Shown here: one piece after another, positions 62,401 to 64,000 of the stretch
Numbering within the stretch: the first letter of the stretch is position 1
How the letters are laid out: each line of letters begins with the position of its first letter
Assembly (NCBI GenBank): GCA_017506865.1
Contig: JAFCMP010000545.1
Location: forward strand, 554,948 to 618,947
Reading direction: 5' to 3'
DNA length: 64,000 nucleotides
DNA from: Tribonema minus
Taxonomy: Eukaryota > Sar > Xanthophyceae > Tribonematales > Tribonemataceae
Notes under the pieces: generated by a model
Told to the model about the DNA's origin: nothing
What the model saw: only the letters and a program-made list of their open reading frames with translations
The model's database searches: none
Program-made: the position numbers and the translations under genes

Positions 62401-63335
62401 CATCACACTGGAGGAGGCATACGCGAGCCGCATGGACGACAACCTCTGGGCAAGACCAGGATTGCCGGGCGAGCCCAAGCCTAAAGATGACATGCTACGA
62501 ACAATGTCATACCAGCAGTTTGCAGCTGAGTACTATGTATACAGCCCCAGGCAGAAGCCGGTGCGTGATGTGTTGCAAAGGCATGACCGCAGACGTGTGG
62601 TGCTTTTCTTCCCCAAGAGGTCCTCCAAGCGTGCTGGGGAGAAATACTGGGAGTAACTGCATGTACGCATTGTTGCGCTTCAGACCATGGGTGGGTGGCA
62701 GGTACAATGCATGGGGCATGGCAGCGCCACCTGATGGCGGAGTTGTTGCCGAACCCGACCATGCACACGTCATTCGAGAGTGGGAAACCTTCGTTGAGCA
62801 AAGCACCAGGGCTGCTCGTGCGCAGGAGCGGGAGAGAGAAGGGGGCCCAGCGGCTGGTGCCAGCGACAGCTCCGATGATGGGTGGGGCCACGATGACGCC
62901 CCAGGCGGGCTTGAGCGCGAGCTTGAGCAGGCACGCCGTGCTATCCGCGAGCGTCGCCAGCGGCACAACAGGCACAACAGGCGTCGCAACCGCAATGACC
63001 AGGATGCATCTGTCAGTGATACCGAGTCTCGTGCAAGTTCAAGCTCCACCGACAGCCCGCGCGCCTGGGATCTGGACTCTGACCTCGAAGGTGCAGCAGA
63101 TGAGTGGATGGATGCATGTCGCGACGCAGGCGCCGACCGTGACGCTGCACGAGACGACCTGGAAGTAGACTGGGCACGCTCAGGCGTGGGCTGGGTAGGT
63201 GGAGAGGGTGGTTCATTCGAAGGGATTTCGGAGCAGGGCAAGATTGAACTCTCCAAGATGTTGGAAACTAAGAAGGCGGCAGAGGCAGAGGAGGTGCTGG
63301 AGTCACTTGAGGCAGACAGGCGCGCTGTGGGTTAG
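59493..63335 (+). pseudogene. Helitron Rep (HUH-Y2) gene, frameshifted and cut off at the telomere
   Basis: In order: CVACAKQQ...FSAENNMHPG, a DUF6570-like domain (LSQVEEMLIALAAPVM, VHRLKGGQLGYKGH, ALPQDVGEFA, LPILLLIRKEV), the Helitron-like N domain (FPCIFPTGKGDP, GTVWFTFSFADNHSADLH), an HUH motif IHAHGMCKL (about 61226) and two Tyr in DYLAKYATK (about 62048). Then QRDMGAQETADL, ASRMDDNLWARPG and CMYALLRFRPWVGG follow. Frame changes are needed at C13 (59695-59707), T6 (about 61155-61160), near AAAA at 61278, A7 (62080-62086) and about 62640-62656; an in-frame TAA is at 62282-62284. Most shifts fall in homopolymers, so sequencing error is possible for some; the TAA is not of that type. The last frame stays open to the telomere. 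No helicase motif is present. Confidence 0.82.
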
Positions 63336-63621
63336 GGTTAGGGTTAGGGTTAGGGTTAGGGTTAGGGTTAGGGTTAGGGTTAGGTTAAGGTTAAGGGTTA
63401 GGGTTAGGGGGTAGGGTTAGGGTTAGGGTTAGGGTTAGGTTAGGGTTAGGGTTAGGGTTAGGGTTAGGGTTAGGGTTAGGGGTTAGGGTTAGGTTAGGGT
63501 TAGGGTTAGGGTTAGGGTTAGGGTTAGGGTTAGGGTTAGGGTTAGGGTTAGGGTTAGGGTTAGGGTTAGGGTTAGGGTTAGGGGGTTAGGGTTAGGGTTA
63601 GGGTTAGGGTTAGGGTTAGGG

Positions 63622-63662
<41 letters not shown>

Positions 63663-64000
63663 GGTTAGGGTTAGGGTTAGGGTTAGGGTTAGGGTTAGGG
63701 TTAGGGTTAGGGTTAGGGTTAGGGTTAGGGTTAGGGTTAGGGTTAGGGTTAGGGTTAGGGTTAGGGTTAGGGTTAGGGTTAGGGTTAGGGTTAGGGTTAG
63801 GGTTAGGGTTAGGGTTAGGGTTAGGGTTAGGGTTAGGGTTAGGGTTAGGGTTAGGGTTAGGGTTAGGGTTAGGGTTAGGGTTAGGGTTAGGGTTAGGGTT
63901 AGGGTTAGGGTTAGGGTTAGGGTTAGGGTTAGGGTTAGGGTTAGGGTTAGGGTTTTTAGTTTTTAGGGTTAGGGTTTAGGGGTTAGGGGTTAGGGTTAGG
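63329..64000 (+). repeat. Telomere: TTAGGG array
   Basis: About 110 units of TTAGGG, reading toward the window end, give the G-rich strand orientation expected for a right chromosome end. Variant units (TTAAGG, TTAGGGG, TTTAGGG) cluster near 63360-63420 and at scattered single sites. The last 60 bases contain GGTTTTTAGTTTTTAGGG and several irregular units, which could be real or assembly-end noise. Confidence 0.97.

Larger units (their letters stand above)
57083..63329 (+). mobile_element. Helitron (rolling-circle transposon), truncated by the telomere
   Basis: The order OTU-like protease, RS/AQ-rich repeats, Cys-rich segment, DUF6570-like domain and HUH-Y2 Rep domain is that of Helitron replicases. 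Established family knowledge predicts a Pif1-type helicase after the Rep region. Here the sequence passes into TTAGGG repeats before any Walker motif, so the 3' half and the CTRR-type end are absent. The 5' boundary is not determined; 57083 is taken because unit B ends there. Confidence 0.82.

Noticed and set aside
63940..63975. Chlamydomonas-type TTTTAGGG telomere
   Set aside because: Only isolated TTTTTAGGG-like units appear near the window end. The array is overwhelmingly TTAGGG.

Overview
The window is the right-hand end of a nuclear chromosome from a ciliated, intron-rich eukaryote. It ends in about 670 bases of TTAGGG telomere repeat (63329-64000). It carries a nine-exon intraflagellar-transport gene (IFT121/WDR35), a GRASP-type Golgi gene and two large hybrid histidine kinases. 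Genes are split by many GT-AG introns and are rich in CAG/CTG runs. Histidine kinases exclude animals, and the first gene looks like a plastid membrane protein, so a green alga (chlorophyte) is my best guess. This is inference, not proof.

Layout. 1-605: 3' end of a gene for a single-pass, possibly plastid, protein (+). 2230-4201: four-exon gene with a helix-hairpin-helix-like motif (-). 4743-8832: gene for a signal-peptide protein (-). 9104-10826: GRASP (+), sharing a 271-base divergent promoter with the previous gene. 11556-20393: IFT121 (+). 20394 to about 53400: a tandem duplication of roughly 16-17 kb. Each unit holds one 15-exon hybrid histidine kinase gene (20960-35274 and 39263-52496), and the second unit begins with a short copy of the last IFT121 exon. 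About 53516-57082: two 1.73-1.75 kb near-identical units bounded by matching inverted motifs. 57083-63329: a terminal Helitron, with a spliced OTU-like protease gene followed by a broken Rep gene that runs into the telomere before any helicase domain.

I rebuilt exon structures by hand from splice sites, reading-phase continuity and family knowledge. All introns of the IFT121, GRASP, kinase, HhH and OTU-like models keep phase, which is strong internal support. One IFT121 intron needs a GC donor, and its exon 7/8 junction is uncertain.

The region grows less conventional toward the telomere: ordinary single-copy cell-biology genes, then duplicated kinases peppered with a dispersed repeat, then subtelomeric repeats, then a Helitron capped by telomere. 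Several exon-intron boundaries are duplicated in tandem, and telomere-like motifs sit inside introns. Repeated break repair may therefore have shaped this chromosome arm.
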